A stretch of 64,000 nt of DNA, from the NCBI RefSeq assembly GCF_030295915.1, contig NZ_AP027361.1, positions 558,001 to 622,000 on the forward strand. The letters are read 5' to 3'. The DNA comes from Thalassotalea sediminis. GTDB taxonomy: Bacteria > Pseudomonadota > Gammaproteobacteria > Enterobacterales > Alteromonadaceae. The position numbers and the translations under genes were made by a program. The notes under the pieces are model-generated. The model did no database searches. It had not been told where the DNA came from and saw only the letters and a program-made list of their open reading frames with translations. Shown here in pieces: positions 26,717 to 35,555 of the stretch (the stretch's first letter is position 1; each line of letters opens with the position of its first letter).

Positions 26717-27496
26717 ATGAACAAAGTTTTAGTAACGGCTTTATCAGCTATTTTATTCACGTCAACTGTACAAGCAGATGCCATTGGCGTATACCTTGGT
26801 GGACAAGTTTGGGATAATAAAGCTAGCGGTATTTTTGGTGAAAGCGGCGGACAAACTAACTTTCAACTTGCCGATGAACAGCAAGGAAGTTCATTCATTG
26901 CGATAGAACACCCCATTCCTTTCATCCCTAATGCGAGAATTTCTCATACCAGTTTAGAGACAAAGGGCATGACACAACTGGATTCGGACATTCAATTTGA
27001 TGGTTATACTTTTGCATCAGGTCGCGACGTCAACGCAAACTTTGATGTCAGTTACACTGATTACACTTTGTATTATGAGTTTTTTGATAATGGGTTATTT
27101 TCATTTGATTTAGGGATAACGGGGCGAGATTTTGACGGCGATGTCTCACTCTCAGGGCTTGCTGAAGTCAGTAACGACGGAAGTACATCAACGATAGAAG
27201 TAACAGGTAAAATTGCAACAGATGAAATGGTGCCTATGCTTTATGCGTCAACGATTGTTGGCTTACCATTTACTGGTGTAGATTTGTTCGCGCAAGGAAA
27301 CTTTTTATCTCTCGATGATCACACATTGTATGATTATCAAGCAGGAGTCAGTTATGAAGCTATTGATAATCTAGCGGTCGACGTCAGTTTTTCATTAGGA
27401 TATCGCGCGGTTAAACTAGAATTAGAAGACCTAAATAACCTTTATTCTAATCTAGAGTTTAAAGGTGTTTTTGCCGGCGTAACTGTTCATTTCTAA
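26717..27496 (+). CDS. TIGR04219 family outer-membrane beta-barrel protein
   Basis: 259 residues from the ATG at 26717 (an earlier in-frame start would lie inside the DUF2333 gene). The signal peptide is MNKVLVTALSAILFTSTVQA. The mature part alternates short polar and hydrophobic strands (DYTLYYEFFDNGLFSFDLGI, LEFKGVFAGVTVHF) and ends in Phe, as outer-membrane barrels do. The start DAIGVYLGGQVW is typical of the TIGR04219 group. The role is unknown. It is the last gene before a terminator. Confidence 0.82.
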   Translation: MNKVLVTALSAILFTSTVQADAIGVYLGGQVWDNKASGIFGESGGQTNFQLADEQQGSSFIAIEHPIPFIPNARISHTSLETKGMTQLDSDIQFDGYTFASGRDVNANFDVSYTDYTLYYEFFDNGLFSFDLGITGRDFDGDVSLSGLAEVSNDGSTSTIEVTGKIATDEMVPMLYASTIVGLPFTGVDLFAQGNFLSLDDHTLYDYQAGVSYEAIDNLAVDVSFSLGYRAVKLELEDLNNLYSNLEFKGVFAGVTVHF

Positions 27497-27526
27497 AGTT
27501 GTTCTAGCAAGTAATATTGTTTCGTA

Positions 27527-27558
27527 TCAAGCGCCATATGTTTGATGGCGCTTTATTT
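27527..27558 (+). terminator. Terminator after the TIGR04219 gene
   Basis: A 9-bp stem AAGCGCCAT / ATGGCGCTT (27529-27537, 27545-27553) with a 7-base loop, followed by TTATTTTC-like T-rich sequence (imperfect run). Confidence 0.78.
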
Positions 27559-27692
27559 TCAATAAACACCTACTGGGTTTGTACCTTGTTGTATAGGTGA
27601 TGTTGCCCCTTTTTCAACATGGTAGATAAATACATTAATCGTATCTATAGCTATTTTATTGAAAAAATATAAAAAAGATTAAAATTTGTACG

Positions 27693-27720
27693 TGATTTTA
27701 TCAAATAGATTCTGTATAAT
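27693..27720 (+). promoter_or_regulatory. Promoter of rplM-rpsI
   Basis: A perfect TATAAT at 27715-27720 in an A/T-rich stretch, with a weak TGATTT at 27693-27698 (16-base spacer). The leader that follows is about 145 bases. Confidence 0.5.
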
Positions 27721-27726
27721 CCTGCG

Positions 27727-27871
27727 CTCCCTAACGTTACAATTTTGTTTATTAGGTTTTTCCCAAACCATAAACAAAGGGCTCGATACTCGAAGGGGTA
27801 AAAGCGTAGCCTCATTGAACTGCAGCATTTAGCTGTTTTTTAAGTAACATTTTTAATATTGGGTTTTTCAA
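27727..27871 (+). promoter_or_regulatory. rplM 5' leader with hairpins
   Basis: About 145 bases between the promoter and rplM. GGTTTTTCCCAAACC can fold (5-bp stem), and CAGCATTTAGCTG followed by six T's (27824-27842) looks like a weak terminator-type hairpin just before the start. E. coli L13 represses its own rplM-rpsI operon, so a regulatory leader is expected, but I cannot identify the L13 site. Confidence 0.35.
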
Positions 27872-28300
27872 ATGAAAACTTTTGTAGCTAAGCCAGAAAG
27901 CGTACAACGCGAATGGTTTTTAGTGGACGCTGAGAATAAAACTCTTGGTCGTATCGCTACTGAAATTGCTAGCCGTTTGCGCGGTAAGCATAAGCCAGAA
28001 TACACACCTCATTGTGATACAGGCGACTATATTGTTGTTGTAAACGCAGAGAAAGTAAAAGTAACTGGTAATAAAGCGAAGGGTAAAATTTACTACTCGC
28101 ACACAGAATTCCCTGGTGGTTTAAAGCAAATTAGCTTTGAAAAGCTAATTGAAAAAGCGCCAGAGCGTGCGATTGAATTCGCTGTAAAAGGTATGCTTCC
28201 TAAAGGACCTTTAGGTCGTGAAATGTACCGCAAGTTAAAAGTGTATGCTGGCCCAGAGCACAAGCATGCTGCACAACAACCACAACCTTTGGAGCTGTAA
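27872..28300 (+). CDS. rplM: 50S ribosomal protein L13
   Basis: 142 residues, the standard length. [20 protein letters not shown] and the conserved [23 protein letters not shown] are diagnostic; [28 protein letters not shown] completes the family pattern. It binds 23S rRNA early in assembly. It is followed after 3 bases by rpsI, a universally conserved pair. Confidence 0.98.
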   Translation: MKTFVAKPESVQREWFLVDAENKTLGRIATEIASRLRGKHKPEYTPHCDTGDYIVVVNAEKVKVTGNKAKGKIYYSHTEFPGGLKQISFEKLIEKAPERAIEFAVKGMLPKGPLGREMYRKLKVYAGPEHKHAAQQPQPLEL

Positions 28301-28303
28301 GCA

Positions 28304-28696
28304 ATGGCTGATAATCAATATTACGGTACTGGTCGTCGTAAGAGCTCTACTGCTCGTGTGTTCATGAAAGCTGGTAGTGGTGCAATTACAATTAACAAGC
28401 GTGACATTACAGAATACTTTGCACGTGAAACTGCGCGTATGGTTGTTCGTCAACCAATCGAATTAGCAGAAGTAACTGAGAAGTTTGACTTCAACATCAC
28501 TGTTGCAGGTGGTGGTAGCACAGGTCAAGCAGGTGCAATTCGTCACGGTATTACTCGTGCGTTATTACAATATGACGAAACATTACGAAGCGAACTTCGT
28601 AAAGCTGGTTTCGTTACACGTGATGCACGTAAAGTTGAACGTAAGAAAGTTGGTTTACATAAAGCACGTAAACGTCCACAATTTTCAAAACGTTAA
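28304..28696 (+). CDS. rpsI: 30S ribosomal protein S9
   Basis: 130 residues. [35 protein letters not shown] and the C-terminal basic tail [11 protein letters not shown], which reaches into the P site, are all present. It is the second gene of the rplM operon, followed by a terminator. The usual downstream cytochrome bc1 genes of many gammaproteobacteria are absent here. Confidence 0.98.
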   Translation: MADNQYYGTGRRKSSTARVFMKAGSGAITINKRDITEYFARETARMVVRQPIELAEVTEKFDFNITVAGGGSTGQAGAIRHGITRALLQYDETLRSELRKAGFVTRDARKVERKKVGLHKARKRPQFSKR

Positions 28697-28711
28697 TTTT
28701 ATACGTTACGC

Positions 28712-28738
28712 AAAAAACCGGCTTATGCCGGTTTTTTT
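28712..28738 (+). terminator. rplM-rpsI terminator
   Basis: A CCGGC / GCCGG stem (28718-28722, 28727-28731) with TTAT loop, extended by A-T pairs, followed by a run of T's. Confidence 0.9.
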
Positions 28739-28905
28739 ATGCCTGATGTTTAGTAATTGCATAATCGTTATCAATGAATTTTATTACCCCTTATTGTTGA
28801 TAAAAACTTTTATCGTTCTAAATTTTCTAAGGTATACAAACTGTTGAAATAATTGGTTGGATCCGAGTTACGCGGTGCTTTCAGAATAGAAGAACAAAAG
28901 CATTA

Positions 28906-28924
28906 AATAATAATGATTATTAAT
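28906..28924. promoter_or_regulatory. Weak Fur-box-like sequence upstream of the gene at 29018
   Basis: AATAATAATGATTATTAAT matches the 19-bp Fur consensus (GATAATGATAATCATTATC) at 13 positions. The region is very A/T-rich, so chance is possible. The rest of the 280-base gap shows no gene. Confidence 0.25.
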
Positions 28925-29017
28925 TGAATTATTGCTTTATTACAACTATGTTATTAGGGTGCTGTTGCACAGAGATAAAAACTACAAATTAAATGAAGTA
29001 CTTTTTGGGGGCCTAAG

Positions 29018-29419
29018 ATGAAGCATCGCTTAAGTTTCGGGCAATTTAATTTACTTTCTAATAATGTAGTTGAGGTCGTAGTCGATGAAGGCATAGTGAT
29101 GGATTTAGATATGGTTGAAGAATGCCATAACTTTATTCTTAGTAGGTTTACTGATGAATTTGCGATGTTGGTAAACAAGGTTAATCACTATTCATATAGC
29201 TTTGAAGCAAAACTTAGTGTTGCCTCTTATGAGCATTTAAAAGCGATAGCTTTTGTTTATTATTCACCTGAAGGTCAAGAAATTTCTAATAATTTACAAG
29301 CAGTACGAGCTATGGATAAATGGAATTGTCGTGCTTTTTCTGGATTGGAGTTAGGTTGGCAGCAAGCCTATGATTGGTTGCAACATGAACTACAAACTAC
29401 GAAAGCAAAAGTAGAATAA
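29018..29419 (+). CDS. Hypothetical cytoplasmic protein, possible STAS/SpoIIAA-like fold
   Basis: 133 residues without signal peptide or membrane helix. The order of predicted elements (FNLLSNNVVEVVVDEGIVMDLDMVEECHNFILSRF, then AMLVNKVNHYSYSFEAK, then SYEHLKAIAFVYYSPEGQEISNN) suggests an alpha/beta fold like the STAS or SpoIIAA-like proteins: strand, strand, helix, strand, helix. I do not recognise a family with confidence. It has its own terminator and is convergent with hemL. Confidence 0.7.
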   Translation: MKHRLSFGQFNLLSNNVVEVVVDEGIVMDLDMVEECHNFILSRFTDEFAMLVNKVNHYSYSFEAKLSVASYEHLKAIAFVYYSPEGQEISNNLQAVRAMDKWNCRAFSGLELGWQQAYDWLQHELQTTKAKVE

Positions 29420-29430
29420 AGCGTTAAATG

Positions 29431-29456
29431 AAAAAGCGGCCTGATGGCCGCTTTTT
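29431..29456. terminator. Bidirectional terminator between the gene at 29018 and hemL
   Basis: An 11-bp stem AAAAAGCGGCC / GGCCGCTTTTT with TGAT loop. A and T runs at both ends allow use in both directions. Confidence 0.93.
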
Positions 29457-29496
29457 CATTAGTGCTCATTAATCAATAAGCTAACAAGAAGCGAAA

Positions 29497-30786
29497 TTAT
29501 GCGTTTTTCAAGGCAGCGAAACATTTATCGGCAGCAATAAGTGTTTTCGCAATATCTTCATCTGAATGTGCCGTAGATAAAAAGCTCGCTTCAAAAGCAG
29601 AAGGGGCAAGGTAAACACCTTCATCGAGCATTAAATGATAAAAACGTTTAAATAATTCACCGTCGCATGCCGTTGCTTGCGCATAACTTGTGACTTGTGT
29701 TTCTTCGGTAAAAAAGAATCCAAACATTGCACCAACATAGTTAATAGACAACGAAATACCATGCTTGTCAGCCGCTGCTTTAAAACCTTTAGCAAGTGTT
29801 TCTGTTTTTATACTAAGTACAGCGTGCTTATCACCATCACATAATTCATTTAGAGATGCTAAACCTGCAGCCATGGCTAGTGGATTTCCTGATAATGTAC
29901 CTGCTTGATATACCGGGCCAACCGGCGCAATAAAGTTCATGATTTCTTTTTTACCACCGAAAGCGCCAACGGGCATGCCACCGCCAATGACCTTACCTAA
30001 GGTGGTTAAATCTGGTGTAACATTATAGTAGGCCTGTGCACCACCTAATGCAACGCGAAATCCGGTCATAACCTCATCAAAAATAAGCACCGATTTGTAT
30101 TGATCACAAACCTCGCGTAATCCTTCTAAAAATCCAGGTATTGGTGGTATGCAATTCATGTTGCCAGCAACAGGTTCTACAATGATACAAGCGATTTGAT
30201 CGCCAATATCGTTGAACACCTGCTTTACTTGCTCAATATCATTAAAATTAACGGTAATTGTATGCTTAGCAAAGTCTTCTGGTATGCCAGGTGAATTAGG
30301 TACACCCATGGTCAAAGCGCCAGAACCAGCTTTAACTAACAATGAGTCGGCATGACCGTGGTAGCAACCTTCAAATTTTAGAATTTTATCTCTGCCGGTA
30401 TAGCCTCTTGCTAAACGAATTGCACTCATGGTTGCTTCCGTACCGGAGCTTACCATGCGCAGCATTTCCATCGAAGGAACCACGGCTTTTACTTTTTGCG
30501 CCATGATAATTTCAATTTCAGTTGGCGCGCCAAAGCTTAATCCATTTTCTGCTGCTTCAATGACTGCTTTTTTTATTGCAGGATGATTATGGCCAAGGAT
30601 CATTGGCCCCCAAGAACCAACATAATCAATATATTCTTTGTCATTGGCGTCATACATATATGCGCCGTTTGCATGTTCAATAAAACAAGGTGTTCCACCT
30701 ACGCCATTAAAAGCTCGTACTGGAGAATTAACGCCACCAGGAATGATTTGTTTTGCTTGTTCGAATAATTGTTCTGATTTATTCAT
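29497..30786 (-). CDS. hemL: Glutamate-1-semialdehyde 2,1-aminomutase
   Basis: PLP enzyme of the C5 haem pathway that makes 5-aminolevulinate, 429 residues (normal). The PLP lysine is in [19 protein letters not shown]; the N-terminal [19 protein letters not shown] and [13 protein letters not shown] are diagnostic. It follows pyrB by 9 bases on the same strand. hemJ, another haem-pathway gene, lies just upstream of pyrB. Confidence 0.98.
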   Translation of the reverse strand: MNKSEQLFEQAKQIIPGGVNSPVRAFNGVGGTPCFIEHANGAYMYDANDKEYIDYVGSWGPMILGHNHPAIKKAVIEAAENGLSFGAPTEIEIIMAQKVKAVVPSMEMLRMVSSGTEATMSAIRLARGYTGRDKILKFEGCYHGHADSLLVKAGSGALTMGVPNSPGIPEDFAKHTITVNFNDIEQVKQVFNDIGDQIACIIVEPVAGNMNCIPPIPGFLEGLREVCDQYKSVLIFDEVMTGFRVALGGAQAYYNVTPDLTTLGKVIGGGMPVGAFGGKKEIMNFIAPVGPVYQAGTLSGNPLAMAAGLASLNELCDGDKHAVLSIKTETLAKGFKAAADKHGISLSINYVGAMFGFFFTEETQVTSYAQATACDGELFKRFYHLMLDEGVYLAPSAFEASFLSTAHSDEDIAKTLIAADKCFAALKNA

Positions 30787-30795
30787 TTAAAGTCC

Positions 30796-31809
30796 TTAAC
30801 CGGTTTTATTGGTAAACCATGTTATTGGTTTTTCGTATTTGGTTAGTGAGTTTTCAACGCCTAGGGTTAATGCAAAAAGCGCCATACGTACCAGTACGCC
30901 ATTTTGTGCTTGTCTGAAAATAGCTAGGTTATCGAGATCATTAAGATCTGTATCTAATTCATTTGCTTCAGGTCTAGAATCTCTAGGTAAAGGATGCATG
31001 ATTACGGTGTGAGCCTGACAATATTGTTGATAAACATCTCTATTAAGGCTGAAATGCCCGCGATATAAGTCAGCTTCACCTTGACTTGCAAAGCGTTCTT
31101 GCTGAATACGCGTCTGGTATATCACATCACAGGCCAAGTTACCCTCTACTTTATCGGTAAGGATCACTTTATGACCAGCATTTTCCAGTGTAGCGATAAC
31201 GTTATCGGGCATTTGTAAAGCATCTGGAGCGATCATTGTTACGGTAATATTGTTGTACAAGCTGAGAAGCTTAGATAAAGAATGCACGGTACGACCATGC
31301 TTTAAATCACCCATTAAGGCAATATGTAAACCATCTAGTGTTCTGCCATGCGGTTTCATTTCAGATTCAATGGTAAATAAATCTAACAATGCTTGTGTAG
31401 GATGTTCATTGGCACCGTCACCACCATTAATAACAGGTACACTACTACCGGTCGCAAACTCGCTCACAGAGTGCATTTTAGGGTGCCGCATCGCGATAAC
31501 ATCTGAATAGCCACTAATAACACGGGCAGTATCAAATAATGATTCTCCTTTACTGAGAGACGAGTTTTCTTGCCCAACCGTTTCTCTAACAAAGCCACCA
31601 AGTAAGTTGAACGCAGTACCAAAACTCACACGGGTTCTAGTGCTTGGCTCAAAAAATAAATTGTTGAGAATTGCACCGTCCAAAACACAACATCTTTTTT
31701 GACGCATTGCATATGGCGCCATTTGTGCTGAAACAGACAAAATTCTCGAGATAGCCTCACGATCAAATTGTGAAACTGAAAGGATATGGCTGCCTTCAAA
31801 GGTCATCAT
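30796..31809 (-). CDS. pyrB: Aspartate carbamoyltransferase, catalytic subunit
   Basis: Second step of pyrimidine synthesis, 337 residues. The carbamoyl-phosphate motif is FFEPSTRTRVSF; SSLSKGES gives the mobile-loop Lys from the neighbouring subunit; GDGANEHPTQALLDLFTI and MHPLPRD complete the active site. This is a somewhat longer variant than the 311-residue E. coli chain, and no regulatory pyrI follows: hemL comes next. The start may be the second of two adjacent ATGs (31806). No clear UMP-type attenuator was found in the 146-base upstream gap. Confidence 0.93.
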   Translation of the reverse strand: MMTFEGSHILSVSQFDREAISRILSVSAQMAPYAMRQKRCCVLDGAILNNLFFEPSTRTRVSFGTAFNLLGGFVRETVGQENSSLSKGESLFDTARVISGYSDVIAMRHPKMHSVSEFATGSSVPVINGGDGANEHPTQALLDLFTIESEMKPHGRTLDGLHIALMGDLKHGRTVHSLSKLLSLYNNITVTMIAPDALQMPDNVIATLENAGHKVILTDKVEGNLACDVIYQTRIQQERFASQGEADLYRGHFSLNRDVYQQYCQAHTVIMHPLPRDSRPEANELDTDLNDLDNLAIFRQAQNGVLVRMALFALTLGVENSLTKYEKPITWFTNKTG

Positions 31810-31955
31810 AGTCTTTCCTAAATAATGAAAGGGTGCTTAATTCATGCTATTGAATAATGTCTTAAACACGCTGAAAAAATCGGGCGAAATATACCATATT
31901 CCGCCGTTATTGAGAACGCATATTCAACAAATTGTTATGCGAAATTTACACAATA

Positions 31956-32390
31956 TTAGCCAACACTTGGCTTTACATATGCGAGTATGACTACCGCAAA
32001 TAAAATGAGAACTGGTATTTCATTAAATATACGATAAAAGCGACCGCTTCTAGTATTTTTATCATGTTTAAATAAATATAAAAGACGAAAACAGTAACCG
32101 TGATAGGCAAGCAGTACTAGCACTAAAGTCACCTTAATATGCAGCCAAATAGCGGTGTTAAACCATGCTATGCCATAGGAATATATGAGCAATAAGCCAA
32201 AGGTAACGGTTAATAGCGCAAATGGGGTAATAAAGTATAGTAACCGTTTTTCCATACCTTTTAATTGTTCAATAACATTGCTATCGGTGGCTTCAGCATG
32301 GTTTACAAAAAGTCTTGGTAAATAAAAAATTCCTGCAAACCACGCAACCATAAAACTGACATGAAGTGCTTTTAGCCAAAGTATTGTCAT
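31956..32390 (-). CDS. hemJ: Protoporphyrinogen oxidase HemJ
   Basis: 144-residue membrane protein with four helices that oxidises protoporphyrinogen IX. The N-terminal LWLKALHVSFMVAWFAGIFYLPRLFVNHAEA contains the conserved His expected to bind haem, and YFITPFALLTVTFGLLL, LHIKVTLVLVLLAYHGYCF match the family. Its start overlaps the end of the CLC gene by 4 bases (ATGA), so the two are translated together. Its nearness to hemL suggests coordinated haem synthesis. Confidence 0.92.
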   Translation of the reverse strand: MTILWLKALHVSFMVAWFAGIFYLPRLFVNHAEATDSNVIEQLKGMEKRLLYFITPFALLTVTFGLLLIYSYGIAWFNTAIWLHIKVTLVLVLLAYHGYCFRLLYLFKHDKNTRSGRFYRIFNEIPVLILFAVVILAYVKPSVG

Positions 32391-34072
32391 AATCGTGTAT
32401 TTCCTTCTAATAAAAAGCGTCTTATTTGAGCAAAAGATAAAATACCCAACACTTTACTTTTATCCTGTTGATAAATATAAACCGCACCTCTACGTGCATC
32501 GCTCAACGCGGCATATGCTTCGGCGAGTGTTGCTCGGCTTTCAATCGCAACTAACGTGTGATTATCAAATGATTGAACATCGTTATCTTCAGACACCCGT
32601 GCTTGATGCCATATAAAGGATGCTGGATCATCTACCGATTGAGAGATCAGTAATGTATTACCCTCACTTAATAAATATCGTTCGGTCAGCAGTTTCACAT
32701 TATCGCTTTCTACTAGTTCAAATTGCGAATTCATTGCCGCGAGTACGCCAATTCGTTGTAACGATTTTTCGATAGGCGGCTGTCGATATAGTAGGTTTTG
32801 GACTTCTAACTGCATAACAAAAACACTGCGGTTCTTGAAAAACTGTCCGGAGGAGACACAAGCAGTTGAGATAACTAGCATCGCTGGCACAATAACCTCA
32901 AGTTGCCCTGAAAGTTCAACTACCGCTAATAGTGCGGCTAACGGTGCATTGAGCGTTGCGGCCATAAAGCCGGCCATGCCCATTAAGGCATAATCTGTTG
33001 GTAAATTATCGCCGGGAATAAAGGTCACAATAGTTTCAGCTGCAACTACGCCCGAAATTGCGCCAATAACTAATATTGGTCCAACGACCCCCCCTGGAAT
33101 GCCTAAACCAAGTGCCGTTATCGTCATTACGAGTTTGGCGAATAGTAGTAATAGCACGAATGTCATGGGTTGAGAAAACTCAGTGCTAAATTGGCTAAAT
33201 TGAATTTCAGTGCTTATTGCGGCTGGGATTAAAGCACTAAAAAATGCGGTGATGAGTGCAGCAACGAGTAATCGTTTTTTAAGGGAGTATTTATTGGCGA
33301 ATTGTATGAGCGTTGTTAAATTTTTATTAAAGATAAAAGCGAGTATGCCCAATGTAATGCCAAATACTACAAGTATTGGATAATGAATGGCGGTTAATTC
33401 AATTTTGTCAAAAAACTCATATTGATGGGCGGGGCCATAGACACCGTGAGTGATCATAGAACCAACAAGAGCCGCGATCATAATAGGAATAAAGATATAG
33501 ACCTTATACTCTCGCAATATCACTTCCATTACAAAAATAACGGCTGCAACGGGGGTGTTAAAACTGGCAGAAATCCCAGCAGCGATTCCGCACGCACACA
33601 AGGTTCTTACCGTATTAAAAGGTAAACCTAGCTTATTGCCGATATAGCTACTACAAGCTGCTCCCAAATGAACAGCGGGCCCTTCTCTACCGACTGAAAA
33701 ACCGCTCGCGATTGCTAAAGTACTACCAAAAAATTGATTTAACGTATTGCGCAGTGGCATAACACCATAAGCGACTTTCAATCGATGTAAAACAAAAGGA
33801 ATGCCTGTCCGTAAATACTGATAGCCGGTAATAGTAGCGATTATTAATATAACTAATGCACCAATAATTGGTAATAGCATACGACTTACGACGTCAGACT
33901 TGATATAATTGTCGACCAGGAGTTGGTATAAGCTTTGTAATTCTTTGATACTAAAAGTAAAAAGTATCACTATCGCTGCTGCAGCGATACCGCCAATCGC
34001 GGCAAGTAAACAAAGCTGCCAAGACGTCTTGGGTTGAGCAAGATGTTTTTTTAGCGCTAAGTTATTCATCAT
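32387..34072 (-). CDS. CLC-family chloride channel or transporter
   Basis: 561 residues: a CLC membrane domain (about 1-430) and a C-terminal soluble part with a CBS-like end (TLAEAYAALSDARRGAVYIYQQDKSKVLGIL). The selectivity motifs are GREGPAVHLGAA (the gating Glu is kept) and GIPGGVVGPILVIGA. At the position of the proton glutamate (E203 of E. coli ClcA) the sequence reads VIFVMEVIL, with Val instead of Glu, as in channel-type CLCs. E. coli has the order hemL-clcA-erpA, similar to this one. Whether it is a channel or an exchanger cannot be decided from sequence. Confidence 0.92.
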   Translation of the reverse strand: MMNNLALKKHLAQPKTSWQLCLLAAIGGIAAAAIVILFTFSIKELQSLYQLLVDNYIKSDVVSRMLLPIIGALVILIIATITGYQYLRTGIPFVLHRLKVAYGVMPLRNTLNQFFGSTLAIASGFSVGREGPAVHLGAACSSYIGNKLGLPFNTVRTLCACGIAAGISASFNTPVAAVIFVMEVILREYKVYIFIPIMIAALVGSMITHGVYGPAHQYEFFDKIELTAIHYPILVVFGITLGILAFIFNKNLTTLIQFANKYSLKKRLLVAALITAFFSALIPAAISTEIQFSQFSTEFSQPMTFVLLLLFAKLVMTITALGLGIPGGVVGPILVIGAISGVVAAETIVTFIPGDNLPTDYALMGMAGFMAATLNAPLAALLAVVELSGQLEVIVPAMLVISTACVSSGQFFKNRSVFVMQLEVQNLLYRQPPIEKSLQRIGVLAAMNSQFELVESDNVKLLTERYLLSEGNTLLISQSVDDPASFIWHQARVSEDNDVQSFDNHTLVAIESRATLAEAYAALSDARRGAVYIYQQDKSKVLGILSFAQIRRFLLEGNTRL

Positions 34073-34133
34073 ATTATGAAGCTTGTCGTCGGTTATTATT
34101 GTTGTATTTCATTGGTATCATAATACTTTTCAT

Positions 34134-34889
34134 ATGAGTTGGTTAGCAAAATTAAATTTAAATAGTATTGTCGAGCGCTTGGGGACTTTCCGCTCGTCGC
34201 TGTTATTGATTGCCTTAATCGTGACATGCTTTTTTTGTGGGTACCGAATTGGTAACTTTTTCCATGGCTTTCAACAAACCACGCTTCATCAAATGCAACA
34301 ACGCTTAGATCATTTGTATCAACAGCAAGAAGAGCATATTCGCCGCATAAATACACTGGAAGTTGAGTTAGAAGTTGAACGTCTTGCCAATCAAAAGTCA
34401 CAAAACCTGTTAACTGAAATAGAACAGCAACACTTCAAGGTTAAAACTGAGTTAGCTTTTTATGAAAAAGTAATGGCGCCAGAAAAACAAGCAGATGGAC
34501 TTGTTATTGATAAATTGACGCTCTCAAGCACGGCGAGTCCAAGACACTATCGCTTTCAGGTCGTTTTAGTTCAACAGAAAGTGAGAAAACGCTTTGCTAA
34601 AGGGCATATAAAATTAGTATTGCACGGCAGTTTAAAAGATAAGCCTGTAAAGTTAGAATTGAGCAAGATTTCTGAAATAACAAAAAAACAGTTAGGTTTT
34701 AGTTTTCAGTACTTCCAGATTATTGAGGGAGAGCTTACTTTGCCTGAGCACTTTTCACCTGATCAAATTGAGTTGTCGGCAGTTATGCCAAAAAGTAAAT
34801 GGCAAGCCTACCAACGAATCGATCAAAGCTATTCTTGGGCAGATGTTGTTCAAACCCCCAAACAAACTACGTCGCTAATACTTGACTAA
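34134..34889 (+). CDS. DUF6776 family protein, membrane-anchored coiled coil
   Basis: 251 residues from the ATG at 34134; a TTG at 34083 would add a poorly justified extension. A single membrane helix (about 20-40, SLLLIALIVTCFFCGYRIG) is followed by a coiled coil (about 50-110) and a compact beta-rich domain (about 120-230). This layout and the position before erpA match the DUF6776 group of Alteromonadales and Vibrionales. The function is unknown. It is divergent from the CLC gene with only 61 bases between. Confidence 0.75.
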   Translation: MSWLAKLNLNSIVERLGTFRSSLLLIALIVTCFFCGYRIGNFFHGFQQTTLHQMQQRLDHLYQQQEEHIRRINTLEVELEVERLANQKSQNLLTEIEQQHFKVKTELAFYEKVMAPEKQADGLVIDKLTLSSTASPRHYRFQVVLVQQKVRKRFAKGHIKLVLHGSLKDKPVKLELSKISEITKKQLGFSFQYFQIIEGELTLPEHFSPDQIELSAVMPKSKWQAYQRIDQSYSWADVVQTPKQTTSLILD

Positions 34890-34900
34890 ATTAGTCAAGT
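34880..34900 (+). terminator. Hairpin at the end of the DUF6776 gene
   Basis: A 9-bp stem ACTTGACTA / TAGTCAAGT with AAT loop, including the stop codon, followed by only a short TTTA. A weak terminator or a structural element; read-through into erpA is possible. Confidence 0.5.
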
Positions 34901-34940
34901 TTACGATAATTCCAGCATATTAGAGTGAGAGTTGAAGTTT

Positions 34941-35282
34941 ATGTCAAACCCAGAAGTACCGATTAAATTTACTGATGCCGCTGCGAGTAAAGTGTTGGCT
35001 TTGATCACTGAAGAGGAAAACCCAAACCTGAAGTTACGTGTATATGTTACAGGCGGAGGTTGTTCAGGTTTTCAATATGGTTTTACTTTTGATGAAAAGG
35101 TCAACGAAGGTGATATGACGATAGTAAAACAAGGTGTCACTATGGTTGTTGATCCGATGAGTTTGCAGTATTTAGTTGATGGTGAAGTAGATTATACTGA
35201 AGGCCTAGAAGGCAGTCGTTTTCTTGTCAACAACCCAAATGCGACAACAACTTGTGGTTGTGGTTCGTCGTTTTCTATGTAG
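34941..35282 (+). CDS. erpA: Iron-sulfur cluster insertion protein ErpA
   Basis: A-type Fe-S carrier of 113 residues that delivers [4Fe-4S] clusters, for example to IspG. The three cluster-binding cysteines are in [11 protein letters not shown] and [28 protein letters not shown] is typical. The start is the ATG at 34941, which matches the family N-terminus [12 protein letters not shown]; the in-frame TTG nine bases before is not needed. The gene order with hemL and a CLC gene is shared with E. coli. Confidence 0.96.
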   Translation: MSNPEVPIKFTDAAASKVLALITEEENPNLKLRVYVTGGGCSGFQYGFTFDEKVNEGDMTIVKQGVTMVVDPMSLQYLVDGEVDYTEGLEGSRFLVNNPNATTTCGCGSSFSM

Positions 35283-35312
35283 TAAGTAATCTCCTCAGTT
35301 TTCGTCAATTAT

Positions 35313-35341
35313 GCGCAAGGTATATCATTTACTCCTTGCGC
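35313..35341 (+). terminator. Possible erpA terminator hairpin
   Basis: GCGCAAGG / CCTTGCGC (8-bp stem, 13-base loop) 30 bases after erpA. No T run follows. The rest of the gap to 35555 shows no gene. Confidence 0.45.
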
Positions 35342-35555
35342 GATTAATATCTCCCAGTTTTCCCCCTTACTGATGTAACATCAATTCGGTTAAGTCAGTC
35401 ATTGCTTTAAAAAGGTACGTGTAAACGTGTTTAATATTGTATGTCTCAGGAGCGAGTAACAAACGTTTAGGCGCTCGAATCTTTGCGTGGTTGTAAACAA
35501 GTAAAGTGTGCTAGTGTAATGTGCAGATAAAATAGCAATAATAATGGGATTTAAA

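Noticed and set aside
27599..27621. TGTTGCCCC...CAACA inverted repeat before the rplM promoter
   Set aside because: Only a 6-bp stem upstream of the promoter with no link to a gene; too weak to call.
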